A stretch of DNA of 64,000 bases from Basidiobolus meristosporus CBS 931.73 (Eukaryota; Basidiobolomycota; Basidiobolomycetes; Basidiobolales; Basidiobolaceae), in the NCBI GenBank assembly GCA_002104905.1, contig MCFE01000222.1:1-64000 (forward strand). The letters are read 5' to 3'. A program made the position numbers and the translations under genes. Below the pieces are notes generated by a model. The model was given only the letters and a program-made list of their open reading frames with translations. It was not told the origin of the DNA and ran no database searches. This document shows positions 23,250 through 32,497 of this stretch, in pieces (the first letter of the stretch is position 1; every line of letters begins with the position of its first letter).

Positions 23250-23262
23250 GGTTATGAGCCCC
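23250..23262 (+). other. Primer-binding site complementary to a Met-tRNA anticodon arm
   Basis: GGTTATGAGCCCC starts at the base after the 5' LTR. Its complement, GGGGCTCATAACC, has the anticodon-loop sequence CTCATAA typical of an elongator Met-tRNA. Priming from an internal tRNA fragment is known for copia-type elements. Confidence 0.7.
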
Positions 23263-23285
23263 GATTGCCTTAATCTATTCTAAAG

Positions 23286-26200
23286 ATGACTTCTTCCAGC
23301 AAACAAAGCAATACCAACATCTTCCCTGTAAAGGAGAGGTTTGATGGGAAGAACTACAGACTTTGGAGAATCAAGATGCAGATCCACCTTGAGGAAAGAA
23401 AGCTTTGGAACATAGTAACAGGAAAGGAAGTTGAGCCCAAAGGAACAGCAGAAGACGTGGAGAAGTTTCAAGAGAAGGAGAGAAAGGCCTTCAATGCAAT
23501 ATGCATCAATGTGCAAGACTCCTTCATTAGACAAATCCATGCCTCAAATACTGCCAAAGCAGCATGGGAATCCTTAGAGAAGATCTTTAGAGCAAAGTCA
23601 GTATCAAGCAAGCTTTATTTGAAACGAAAGCTCTTCAACATGAGAAAAAAGCCAGATGATGACATGCTACAACTCATTACCAGAATGGAGACACTTGCAG
23701 AAGAACTTTACAGTATTAATGCTGGTGTAGATGATGAAGAAAAGATACTCTGTCTGCTTTGCAGCCTACCAGACAAGTATGAGCCACTCATACTTTCTTT
23801 TGAAAGCAGAGAAGACAACTTGACTTTAGACTATGTCAAAGGAAGACTTCTCCATGAAGAACTCAGACGTAATGATCAAGCAGAGAAAATTGAAGATAAT
23901 GCTTTATTCAGTTCAGAAAGGCATACAGAAAAGAAGGGAAAGCAACAAAACCGAAGAAAACCTGGCTGCTGTAACTACTGTAAGAAGCCAGGACACTGGG
24001 CAAGAGAATGCAAGAAGAAACAAGCAGACGAAAAACCGAAACTAGAGCAGGCAAACCATATAACTACTGATGAACAGTTATTTGTCACTGTACAAGAGAG
24101 TGCAAGTAATCAAAGTAATGAATGGTATATTGACTCTGGAGCATCACAGCATATTTGTGGTATAAAGGATTGGTTCAGCAACTTAAAGACTATTCCCGTA
24201 AGAAAGGTTTATCTGGGAGACAACTCTGCATTGGAAGCTACCGCTAGTGGGTCTATACAACTAAATATGAGTGATAACTCAGGGGCAACAACAGCAAAAC
24301 TGACTGATGTACTCTATGTACCTGGAATAGCTAAGAACCTACTCTCAGTCAGTAAAGCAACTACTCAGGGACTGAAATTCGTTTTTACTAAGCTGAGCTG
24401 CTCAATATTGAGTGAAAATGGACAAAAATTAGCTTTGGGAATCAGAGATCACAATATATACAAGTTACAATGCAAGATCATTGTACCTGAGTATGTCAAC
24501 ATTGCTGAAACTGATGAAACCAATTGGGAGACGTGGCATAGGAGGCTAGGACACATAGGGGAACAGAAAATGAGCCAATTGGTGAAAAATCAGCTTGTTT
24601 TGGGCCTAAAATACTCAATTCCAATCAAATTGAATGTTTGCAAGGGATGTTCATATGGCAAACAAGCTAGGCAACGTTTCAAGAGCTCAGAAGGCATCAA
24701 TACCACCGAAAAATTGGCTATTGTACACTCAGACATATGTGGCCCCATGAGAACACTGTCCTTTGGAGCCAAGAGATACTTTATGACGTTTATTGATGAC
24801 AAGACAAGATATACATGGGTGTACTACCTCAAAACAAAGGATGAAGCTTTAGAGACGTTTAAGCACTTCAAGAACATGGCAGAAACACAAACTGGGTGTA
24901 AATTGAAGGTACTACAAAGTGACAATGGAGGAGAATACTGCTCAAAGGAGTTTGCAAAACACTGCTTGTCTACTGGTATACTTCAACAGACCACAGTTCC
25001 TCATACTCCACAGCAAAATGGAGTAGCAGAACGTGCAAATAGAACAATAGTTGAGATGGGAAGATCCATGCTACATGATAAGGGAATGGACTACAAGTTT
25101 TGGGCTGAATCTGTTGCTACCGCTGTATATATCAAGAACAGATGCCCAACAACAGCACTACGTGATTCTACACCCTTTGAAGCATATACAGGCAAAAAAC
25201 CAGATCTCCAGCACCTCAGGATCTTTGGCAGTGATGTTTTTTATCACATCCCTGACAAAAAACGCTCAAAGTTGGAACCAAAGAGTAGAAAAGGGATCTT
25301 TCTTGGGTATTGTGAAGATACTAAAGGGTATAGAGTGTATGATGGCAAAATTCAGAAGCTGATCAAGAGCAGGGATGTTGTATTTGAGGAGAATTCAGAT
25401 CAGAAAGCCACAGAAATCATTGGCCAGCTGCCTGATGATGCAATCAACACAAATGAAGAAGATACGTACCAAATCCAGCCAGAGATGGAAGATACTTCTA
25501 CCAGTTCCAGATCAGAACAGATTATCCCAGTTAGGAGATCTACCAGAATAAGAAATGCCCCTGGATCCTGGTGGCAGACATCCAATGATCATGAAGAAGC
25601 TTATCTTGCCTTATGTGCCAAACCTCAGAATCTGGAACAGGCAATGCAAGGTCCAGATGCTACTAAGTGGCAACAAGCCATGCAGGAGGAGTACCAATCA
25701 CTGATCAAGGCAAAAACGTGGGAACTGGTAGATTTACCAAATGGGAGAAAGCCAATAGGATGTAGATGGGTCTATAAGATCAAGATAACCTCAAATGGTG
25801 CCGTTGATAAGTACAAGGCTAGATTGGTAGCTAAAGGCTATTCCCAGATCCAGGGACTAGACTTTAAGGAAACATTTGCTCCGGTTGCCAAGTTTAACTC
25901 TATTAGGACAGTTCTAGCCCTGGCAGCTGTACACAGTCTAGATCTACACCAAATGGACGTCAAAACAGCCTTTCTAAATGGGGATTTGCAAGAAACTATA
26001 TATATGGAGCAACCAGAAGGTTTTACCGATCCAAAAAGCCCCCATAAGGTGTGCAAACTTAGAAAATCGTTGTATGGGCTTAAGCAGGCACCCAGAGCAT
26101 GGTATAACAAGATTGACACATATCTAGAGGAAATTGGGTTCTCTTGTAGCACTGCAGATCACAGTATATATGTGAAACAGCTCAAAAAGGGTGTGATCAT

Positions 26201-27203
26201 CCTAGTTCTTTATGTGGACGACCTAATTATAGCTACAAGTGATCAAGAGGCACTTAAACAGATGAAATCAGATCTCTTCAGCAAGTTTGAGATGAAAGAT
26301 CTTGGAAAATTGAGCTATTTTCTTGGAATTGAGGTCAAATTTGACATACCTACGCAGAAAATTGTGCTGAATCAGTCTAAGTACATCAGGGACATTCTGA
26401 GACGCTTCAAAATGGAAAATTGCAAGCCTGCAGCAACCCCTATGGACAATAACCTGAAATTAAGCAAATCTCAGCCAGTTATGGATGAAAACGGCTCAAA
26501 TATGGACCAAAACTTTCCCTATCAATCAATGGTCGGTAGCCTAATGTACTTGATGGTGTCTACACGTCCAGATATTGCAGTAGCAGTTGGAATAGTCAGT
26601 CAATTCATGCAGAATTATGGATCAGATCAAATTGCAGCAGTTAAGCGGATTTTCAGATATCTACAAGGTACCATAAATATGGTACTGGAATACTCTGGAG
26701 CAGCAAATAGGCAAAAATTTGATGGTTATAGTGATTCAGATTGGGGTAGGGATTTGATTGACAGACGCTCTACCACAGGCTATGTATTTCTTTATGCTGG
26801 TGCAGCTATTACTTGGAATTGCAAGAAACAACCAACTGTGGCACTATCTACAACTGAAGCCAAATATATGGCTGCATGTCAAGCAACTAAGGAGGCTATA
26901 TGGCTACGAAAATTATTCAAAGACTTAGGTTTTAATTCAGGTGAACCAACATGTATTTACAAGGATAATCAAAGTTGTATTTCATTAGCTAGAAATCCTA
27001 CTAATCATGCCAGAACTAAGCACATTGATATACAGCATCACTTTGTGAGGGAAGCTGTAGAAAATAACTTAGTGGAGCTGGTTTACTGCCCAACTGACAA
27101 AATGGTGGCAGACATATTGACAAAGCCACTAGCTAGGCCACAGTTTAAGATCCTTAGAGAGAAATTGGGATTAAGAAATTATTTAGTTGAGGGGGAGTGT
27201 TGA
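23286..27203 (+). CDS. Copia-1 Gag-Pol polyprotein (1305 aa)
   Basis: One frame encodes all retrotransposon functions. Gag (UBN2-type capsid) spans about residues 10-200, and a CCHC zinc knuckle (C229, C232, H237, C242) binds RNA. The aspartic protease has DSGA at 283-286. The pre-integrase zinc-binding motif is H418, H423, C452, C455. The integrase core carries D483, D546 and E582, with exactly 35 residues between the last two. A charged linker follows (700-790), then reverse transcriptase with FLNGD at 896-900 and YVDD at 976-979, then RNase H with D1150, E1191 and D1227. Domain order PR-IN-RT-RH defines Ty1/copia. ATG at 23286 lies 36 bases after the LTR and starts MTSSSKQ. The last Cys codon and the TGA stop are the first six bases of the 3' LTR. 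Gag and Pol share one frame, so any Gag excess must arise without frameshifting. Confidence 0.97.
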   Translation: MTSSSKQSNTNIFPVKERFDGKNYRLWRIKMQIHLEERKLWNIVTGKEVEPKGTAEDVEKFQEKERKAFNAICINVQDSFIRQIHASNTAKAAWESLEKIFRAKSVSSKLYLKRKLFNMRKKPDDDMLQLITRMETLAEELYSINAGVDDEEKILCLLCSLPDKYEPLILSFESREDNLTLDYVKGRLLHEELRRNDQAEKIEDNALFSSERHTEKKGKQQNRRKPGCCNYCKKPGHWARECKKKQADEKPKLEQANHITTDEQLFVTVQESASNQSNEWYIDSGASQHICGIKDWFSNLKTIPVRKVYLGDNSALEATASGSIQLNMSDNSGATTAKLTDVLYVPGIAKNLLSVSKATTQGLKFVFTKLSCSILSENGQKLALGIRDHNIYKLQCKIIVPEYVNIAETDETNWETWHRRLGHIGEQKMSQLVKNQLVLGLKYSIPIKLNVCKGCSYGKQARQRFKSSEGINTTEKLAIVHSDICGPMRTLSFGAKRYFMTFIDDKTRYTWVYYLKTKDEALETFKHFKNMAETQTGCKLKVLQSDNGGEYCSKEFAKHCLSTGILQQTTVPHTPQQNGVAERANRTIVEMGRSMLHDKGMDYKFWAESVATAVYIKNRCPTTALRDSTPFEAYTGKKPDLQHLRIFGSDVFYHIPDKKRSKLEPKSRKGIFLGYCEDTKGYRVYDGKIQKLIKSRDVVFEENSDQKATEIIGQLPDDAINTNEEDTYQIQPEMEDTSTSSRSEQIIPVRRSTRIRNAPGSWWQTSNDHEEAYLALCAKPQNLEQAMQGPDATKWQQAMQEEYQSLIKAKTWELVDLPNGRKPIGCRWVYKIKITSNGAVDKYKARLVAKGYSQIQGLDFKETFAPVAKFNSIRTVLALAAVHSLDLHQMDVKTAFLNGDLQETIYMEQPEGFTDPKSPHKVCKLRKSLYGLKQAPRAWYNKIDTYLEEIGFSCSTADHSIYVKQLKKGVIILVLYVDDLIIATSDQEALKQMKSDLFSKFEMKDLGKLSYFLGIEVKFDIPTQKIVLNQSKYIRDILRRFKMENCKPAATPMDNNLKLSKSQPVMDENGSNMDQNFPYQSMVGSLMYLMVSTRPDIAVAVGIVSQFMQNYGSDQIAAVKRIFRYLQGTINMVLEYSGAANRQKFDGYSDSDWGRDLIDRRSTTGYVFLYAGAAITWNCKKQPTVALSTTEAKYMAACQATKEAIWLRKLFKDLGFNSGEPTCIYKDNQSCISLARNPTNHARTKHIDIQHHFVREAVENNLVELVYCPTDKMVADILTKPLARPQFKILREKLGLRNYLVEGEC
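27189..27197 (+). other. Polypurine tract of Copia-1
   Basis: A purine run (GAGGGGGAG) immediately before the 3' LTR, the usual plus-strand primer. It also encodes the EGE end of the polyprotein. Confidence 0.85.
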
Positions 27204-27566
27204 AATATTGGACTATTTGGTATCATTCAGCAGCTAAAAATTTACTTAACAATTCTAGGCTAGTCTTAGTCACTGTAGGACTCATTTACTGCCTTAACTT
27301 TGCCACTTTCTCCAGATATATGATCTTATGATTATTCCCCTATAGTCAGGATCAAATTAGCACTATTACCAAACATTATGTACTAACCCTGAAACTGTTA
27401 CAGAATGCTCCTGAATATTGAGAAACCCTCCCTACTTAGTGTTGCAGCTGTATTACTTCTACAAAGGTATAAATACTGAGCTTCTTTATGAATAAACAAC
27501 AGTTCAACTATTATCACTATTTCTTGATAAGTTCCTTATATCCAAATCACTTCTTAAATTGCAACA
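27198..27566 (+). repeat. Copia-1 3' LTR
   Basis: Same length as the 5' LTR, with no indels and one substitution (TTCTTGATAA here, TTCTCGATAA there). Confidence 0.95.
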
Positions 27567-27571
27567 GATCA
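27567..27571. repeat. Target-site duplication GATCA, right
   Basis: Exact repeat of 22876-22880. Confidence 0.95.
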
Positions 27572-27817
27572 TGTGTCACAGGTTCTGACATGGGTACTTG
27601 CCTAATATAGAAGCACTTATAGCTAGTGATCTTACATAAAGTGGGAGTAACTTATGCAATAAGGTAAGCTGGTGTGATAGTCAACTGGCTGATGGGATAG
27701 TGCTCCTTGGGTAAGACAAATGGGATAAAACTAAAATAAGTGTAGTAGGGATATAGGGAAGTAGAGAATAAGGGAATGAGCACATCTGTCAGTGGGTGTC
27801 ACCATCACCCCACTACA
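27572..27817 (-). repeat. LTR-3 (second copy), part 2
   Basis: Continuation of LTR-3 after the Copia-1 insertion: ATGTGTCACAGGTTCTGACA matches the complement of 41855-41880. The high end CACTACA corresponds to the TG start of LTR-3. The flanks ACAA (22054-22057) and GCAA (27818-27821) look like a 4-bp target duplication with one change. Confidence 0.65.
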
Positions 27818-27910
27818 GCAACTTATGTGTAATTCTTCAATAAAATCATCAAGTCTGTAATCAAATAAGAAATACGCAACTGGTGCAATCTGATATGAGT
27901 TAATGTAATC
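27818..27910 (-). repeat. Harbinger copy C, spacer continuation
   Basis: Matches the complement of the divergent spacer of copy B (about 44440-44560), including TAATCAAATAAGAAAT. It joins 22057 when the LTR-3/Copia-1 nest is removed. Confidence 0.65.
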
Positions 27911-28172
27911 CAAGCTCTCTCAGATCTATGATCCTGTGAATTTCCCTTATTATAAAGATCAAATTAGCACCTTTATAAGATGTTATGTAATAACCCTGCA
28001 ATTGTTGCACAATGTTCCTGACTATTGATAAACTCTCTATCTTAGTGTTGTAGTTGTCTTACCTCTACTAAGGTGGAAATACTAAGCAGCTTGTTGGAAC
28101 AACAATAGTTCAGGTATTGACCCCTTTTCTTGTTTAGCTTGCAATGTACAAAACACTTCTCAATTTGCAACA
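27911..28172 (+). repeat. Copia-1-family LTR, 5'-truncated
   Basis: It aligns with the last two thirds of the Copia-1 LTR (ATCTATGATCCTGTGAATTT through CAATTTGCAACA), with many substitutions and a conserved CA end. No internal sequence follows. Confidence 0.75.
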
Positions 28173-28787
28173 ATACATACCTTCAAATTTACCCTTGCCA
28201 CTTGAATTATTTTCATGCTTGCTGTTAAATAAGATGGAGTGGTGGCACTTGATTGCTGGTGAGAGTTGTACTTTATAGATTTGCAGTAGTTGCATGACTG
28301 CATGAGCTTTGTTTGATGCACTATTACTCAAATATACATATAATGTCAATGATATTTTCTTCAGATGGAAGAGGATCCATAACAAGGAGAGCACCTTATA
28401 ATGGAGTCATTTCCTGCTGCAAATGCCATGCAACTCTAAGCACAGGTTGGTAGCAGGACAATCACTGGGTCAAATGTTGTCAGCTGCATGACATTTATCC
28501 ATTTGTAACATTAAGTGGGTAAGTTGCATTCTGAAATGATCTTAGTAAAATGCAGCACTAGGCTCAAAAAGGCATTGTAGACAGCCTGACTCATTTGGTG
28601 CAAAGTGACAAATATGGCTAGGTGCTGTTGAAGAGGTGTCAAGTGATCAGCAATATTATGGCAATAGTGCAGCAACTGTTAACTATAGAAGTATGTGTTA
28701 AATTACAAAATGCAGGCCATGATCTTGGTATTACTGCATATGCTTGAGTATGAGACATTGCATAAAGATGACTGTATATCAATGTTT
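28173..28787 (-). repeat. Family X, copy 2, right-hand part
   Basis: 28190-28660 is similar to 49340-49810 (the GCACTTGATTG...GTACTTTATAG block and the CAGCTGCATGACATTTATCC block). It is separated from 29515 onwards by foldback element 1, so the two parts probably belonged to one copy. No open frame of note. Confidence 0.4.
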
Positions 28788-29514
28788 AAGTCTGTTCTAA
28801 TTGAGAGTGCTACACTGAGCCATGAGTAGTACATAAGTCCATAGTGTGCCAGAGAGGCAAAGTAATCATATACTTGGACACAGAGTGTGATACATAATTC
28901 TTCATCTACATGCAAAGCAACCCTTGTATCTTGCCTACTGTGCTATAGAAAATCAAATTTTTGACCATTTTTTTTAAATTGAGTGTTGTCCACAGAGCAA
29001 GAACACAGAGGGACTGAAGATATGCATTTGTTACTTCATACCAGGGGCAATCTGAGTCTAGCTCACTAAGTTTTTAACTTGTCAGAAAAATGCATTGCAC
29101 CATCTTGGTCCAATATTGCATTGTGGCACTGTCTTCAAATATTTGCACTAAAGTAAAGGGTTATACAGAGCACTTTAGAGGCAGATAGTGCCAGTGGACC
29201 AGGATAGTGCCATGCACTTTACAACAAGTTACTTACCTCTGGAGCCAGATTTTGAGTGCCTGGGTGATTGAGTACCTAGTGCATCCACTCAGCCCTTCTG
29301 TACTCTTACACATCATTCACAGCATTGATAAAAAAAGGTCAAAAAATAGATCTTCTTCAGTAGAGCAGGTTAAACAAAGGAGCTGCTTTGCATAACTATG
29401 TATGCTACTCTTCACACTGTGTGGCCAAGTATAGGTTTACATAGCCTCTCTCACACACCAATGAACTAATTGACACCCATAAGTCAATGTGGCAATATCT
29501 ACCAGAACAAGTCT
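28788..29514. mobile_element. Foldback (long inverted repeat) element 1
   Basis: About 727 bases forming two long imperfect inverted arms around a centre near 29150. For example, GAAAAATGCATTGCACCATC on the left pairs with the region of GATAGTGCCATGCACTTT on the right. The right tip reads GAACAAGTCT followed by ATT, the same tip and target repeat as Harbinger. No coding capacity. Its arms match those of 40740-41444. Probably a non-autonomous element mobilised by the Harbinger transposase. Confidence 0.7.
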
Positions 29515-31620
29515 ATTACTCACCATGGTAGGCAATATAAATAAAGTTGGGGCAACAAATACACATATAAGTAAACTGTCAGTATAACTTGGCTCTGTGA
29601 GTGAGCCCAATCTAAATGAATCATGAGTATGCAGCAATGAGGCCATCACAATGCTGGCAGCTTGAAAATGGCTACCCTCTTCACAATTGTGCAATAGGAT
29701 TGGGATGATTTTTTTTGATTTTACTAGTATATAGGGTAATAAGCTTGATGGGGTGATAGCATATCTTGGTGGGATCTGCATGGCATTCTAATGGACTTAA
29801 TGCAGTCAAAATATTTTTGAGTAAGCCACACCAGTCAAGACCTCAAATGAAATTGATGGTTAGAACTTGACAATGTCTTAGCAGCCTTAATGCAGACATC
29901 TGTTGGAATTGTAACAGCAGTATGGTGGCCTGCAGCTAGTCCCATGCAATGCTACCATGCCAGTTTATTGAAAAGTATTTCCTTTTTCTATTTTTACTAT
30001 AGAAGCAGCCCAATTTACTTGCTTACTAAGTACTATAATGGTTATAGCACGTATCTGTTAAATAAACAAAAGATATACTACTAGCCTCTATATAGATGCA
30101 CACCTGATATAATTGAGATAGTGCCATCACCTAAGCTTTATGGCTCTTTAGTGTTGCACTAGTAAAGAAGCCATATACCACATATTGTTAATAATATGAA
30201 TATCCAAAAAACAAATGCATAGTTGCCACTCCATTTTCCATTAAGGCCTCTGGAGTATTGCAAAATGCTTTTTGGTACTTAGCCAGTAAGCTCATTGTCC
30301 TTGAAGTATATGTGTCCCCTATATTAATACACTCTGGATCTTGTTTTATGAGTCCCAGATTAGGAGTTTTAGAAACTGGCTTGCTACCAGCAGAAACCTG
30401 TCATATTTTGGTACAGATGCCTTAACAAGAATTAATTGATTGTTGTGCCCAACCTAACTTTGCATTACTTAACTGAGTATCTGCACAATGGAGCTGCTTA
30501 GTTTCTTGCTGCAATATGCTTCAGTGTTTCTATGTGCACATCTGTTCTCAGTATTTTCAAACTCTACCTGGCTGTCCTCCAAGTGCCAACTCATTACATT
30601 CAAGACAGACTTGAAGAAAATAATCTTGATAAGCTTAGGATAATGAGGTACTTGCCACTTGACTTGACTTCCTATCTCCCCACATATGGGCTCCATAAGT
30701 GGCTCTCAAAAGGTGTAGCAGGTAAACTTTCTCCAAATACCAGCAAGATAATGTAGAGAATGAATGTAATAGCAGCATGGATCTACTAAATCTTTACTAT
30801 GCTTGCGGTATAGCATCTCAAATCACATAATATAGTCCCAATAGTGGCACTTTCTGATGCAAAAGTCATGCAACTAGTACTACTTACTGGGAGCTGGACA
30901 ATTGCTGAGTCAACTTTTGTCTGATGCATGTTGGTGATCTGTTTATATAATGTATAAGGTAAGTGGCCTCCCAGAATGATTGAGGCAAGTAGTAGAAGTA
31001 AATACTCAATGAACCAATTGCTGATATTAATGGTAACATGCCACTTCTCTAGCCACAATATTGCACCATTCAGCTGCAAATAGATTACTAGGCTCACAAC
31101 AGTACTCAGCAATAAATATACTTTTAGGCTCACATGGCTCCATAATGTACGCTCAACAATTTTTCCATGGGTGTTGTCTCATCAACTATTGAGATTCTGC
31201 TGGTCTCAAGGCAGGTACTACTCAGAGGGGATATATGCTGACAAAGAAGCAGCAAGCTTTCTGCTTCAGAGCATTCACTGTAGATGCCGTATGCATAAGG
31301 CAGAGGTGAGCCAAAAGGTGCTCAAACTTTCCTGACTTAGTTTGTGCAAGGTGACAATTTTGGTTAGGTATTAATTTAGAATCATCAAGCTGCTGACTAG
31401 ACATTGCTTATATAGTAGTGAACAACAGTGCCCAGATATAACTTGTGTGGCATGATACTAGCAGTTATCCTTGTAATACTTGCAATGCTGTCTGCACACT
31501 TCATAACTGAGAGTCTTGTCCTAATTGCCACATGTTCAAGTCTCCATTCTTGTTTAGCATTGAATAACTGCAGTGCTTCCCAAGGGACAAATAGCTTGAC
31601 GCTCAACAATGTAACACCAT
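29515..31620 (-). repeat. Family X, copy 2, main part
   Basis: The longest copy of family X. Minus-strand open pieces include 31397-31609 (70 codons, with WEALQLFNAKQEWRLEHVAI), 31222-31404, 30786-31133 (115 codons, with ISNWFIEYLLLLLASIIL) and 29437-29781 (114 codons, with HNCEEGSHFQAASIVMASLL). Related peptides or DNA recur at 15700-16560, 28380-28640 and 49530-49810. The pieces are out of frame with one another. I cannot name a domain. It may be the coding remnant of an old transposon class not otherwise represented here. Confidence 0.4.
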
Positions 31621-32128
31621 GACATCACTTTTTATCAATACATATGTGAGTTCAAGACAGTCTTGTATTTCAGACTTTGCCCCTACAAGAACATAAGATT
31701 TGATGGTAATCCACTGTAGTAAGTCTCACATGGGAGATGTAAAAGCATATATATAGCATTATATCCCCTTTGGTTGGACTCACTTCCATCTATTTATTGC
31801 CAAAAATTACACAAAATTGTCTGGCATGCAGCTAAACCCTGCAACAAACACCAGCAAAATAATGGTTCAAATACAACTTGCTTTGACATTCAATGCCACA
31901 CTATCTCTGGCTGAAGACCAGCAAATGGCCATCATGATATCACCACTGCCTATATTAGCAAGTATGTTGTCAGCTCATACCACAGCACTAATAAGGCAGT
32001 GAGGTGCAGTGGCAAATAGGATAAATTAGCTGGACCAAGGCATCATGACACCATCCAGAGTCAGGATGAGCAGAAAATAAGTGTAAAGCACTCATTATGC
32101 TAGTAAGAAAATGCAGTATTGCTGTTAT
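31621..32128 (+). repeat. CC-family fragment
   Basis: 31860-32070 on the plus strand encodes the helical block of the family (PLPILASMLSAHTTALIRQ, then GAVANRIN after a stop). It matches 38810-38940 and the complement of 470-640. 31621-31800 is unassigned. The fragment ends at the Gypsy-1 LTR. Confidence 0.5.
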
Positions 32129-32497
32129 TTTACAAGTCTTTGTGTAAGAGTTGTAGAGGAATTGGGAGTTGAGCAAGTAATGTATTCACTGAAACTTGAA
32201 CTGATTTTTATTGAGGTTGCAGTAGTTTCTTATACAGACATTGCCTGATCTATTGCTGACTAATTGTATTTCCTAATGTATGTTGTGGCTGATGACTCAT
32301 TTGATTGCATCATCATTACCCAATGAGATCCTACTTGATATATCTATTCCTGTCTGATAGGGATCTGCTGATTCATTTGCTGACTAATGCTAATGATTTG
32401 ATAGATAACACTGATATACTGATAGGCTAAACATATAAGTAATTAATTTGACTAAGAACTGATCTAACTTAAGCACTCAAGCAGTAGATCATAGAAT
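32129..32497 (-). repeat. Gypsy-1 LTR (3' LTR of copy b)
   Basis: Low end TTACAAGTCTTTGTGTAAG; high end before GAATTCTCCCC, the complement of the polypurine tract. Aligns with 34730-35098 in reverse. Confidence 0.8.

Larger units (their letters stand above)
22881..27566 (+). mobile_element. Copia-1, complete Ty1/copia retrotransposon
   Basis: A 4686-bp element with 369-bp LTRs bounded by TG...CA, a primer-binding site, one uninterrupted gag-pol frame, a polypurine tract and a perfect 5-bp target duplication. The two LTRs differ at one base only (C at 23208, T at 27525, a CpG in the 5' copy), so the insertion is recent. It sits inside LTR-3, itself inside Harbinger C. This is the only element in the window with no visible coding defect. 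Confidence 0.97.

Noticed and set aside
23280-23540. Minus-strand ORF opposite the start of Copia-1 gag
   Set aside because: A shadow of the gag frame. Its counterpart on the other Copia-1 copy (21165-21383) is likewise antisense.
29437-31609. A host protein gene on the minus strand
   Set aside because: The pieces are out of frame, no introns could be proposed with confidence, and related fragments occur at two other places, so a repeat is more likely.
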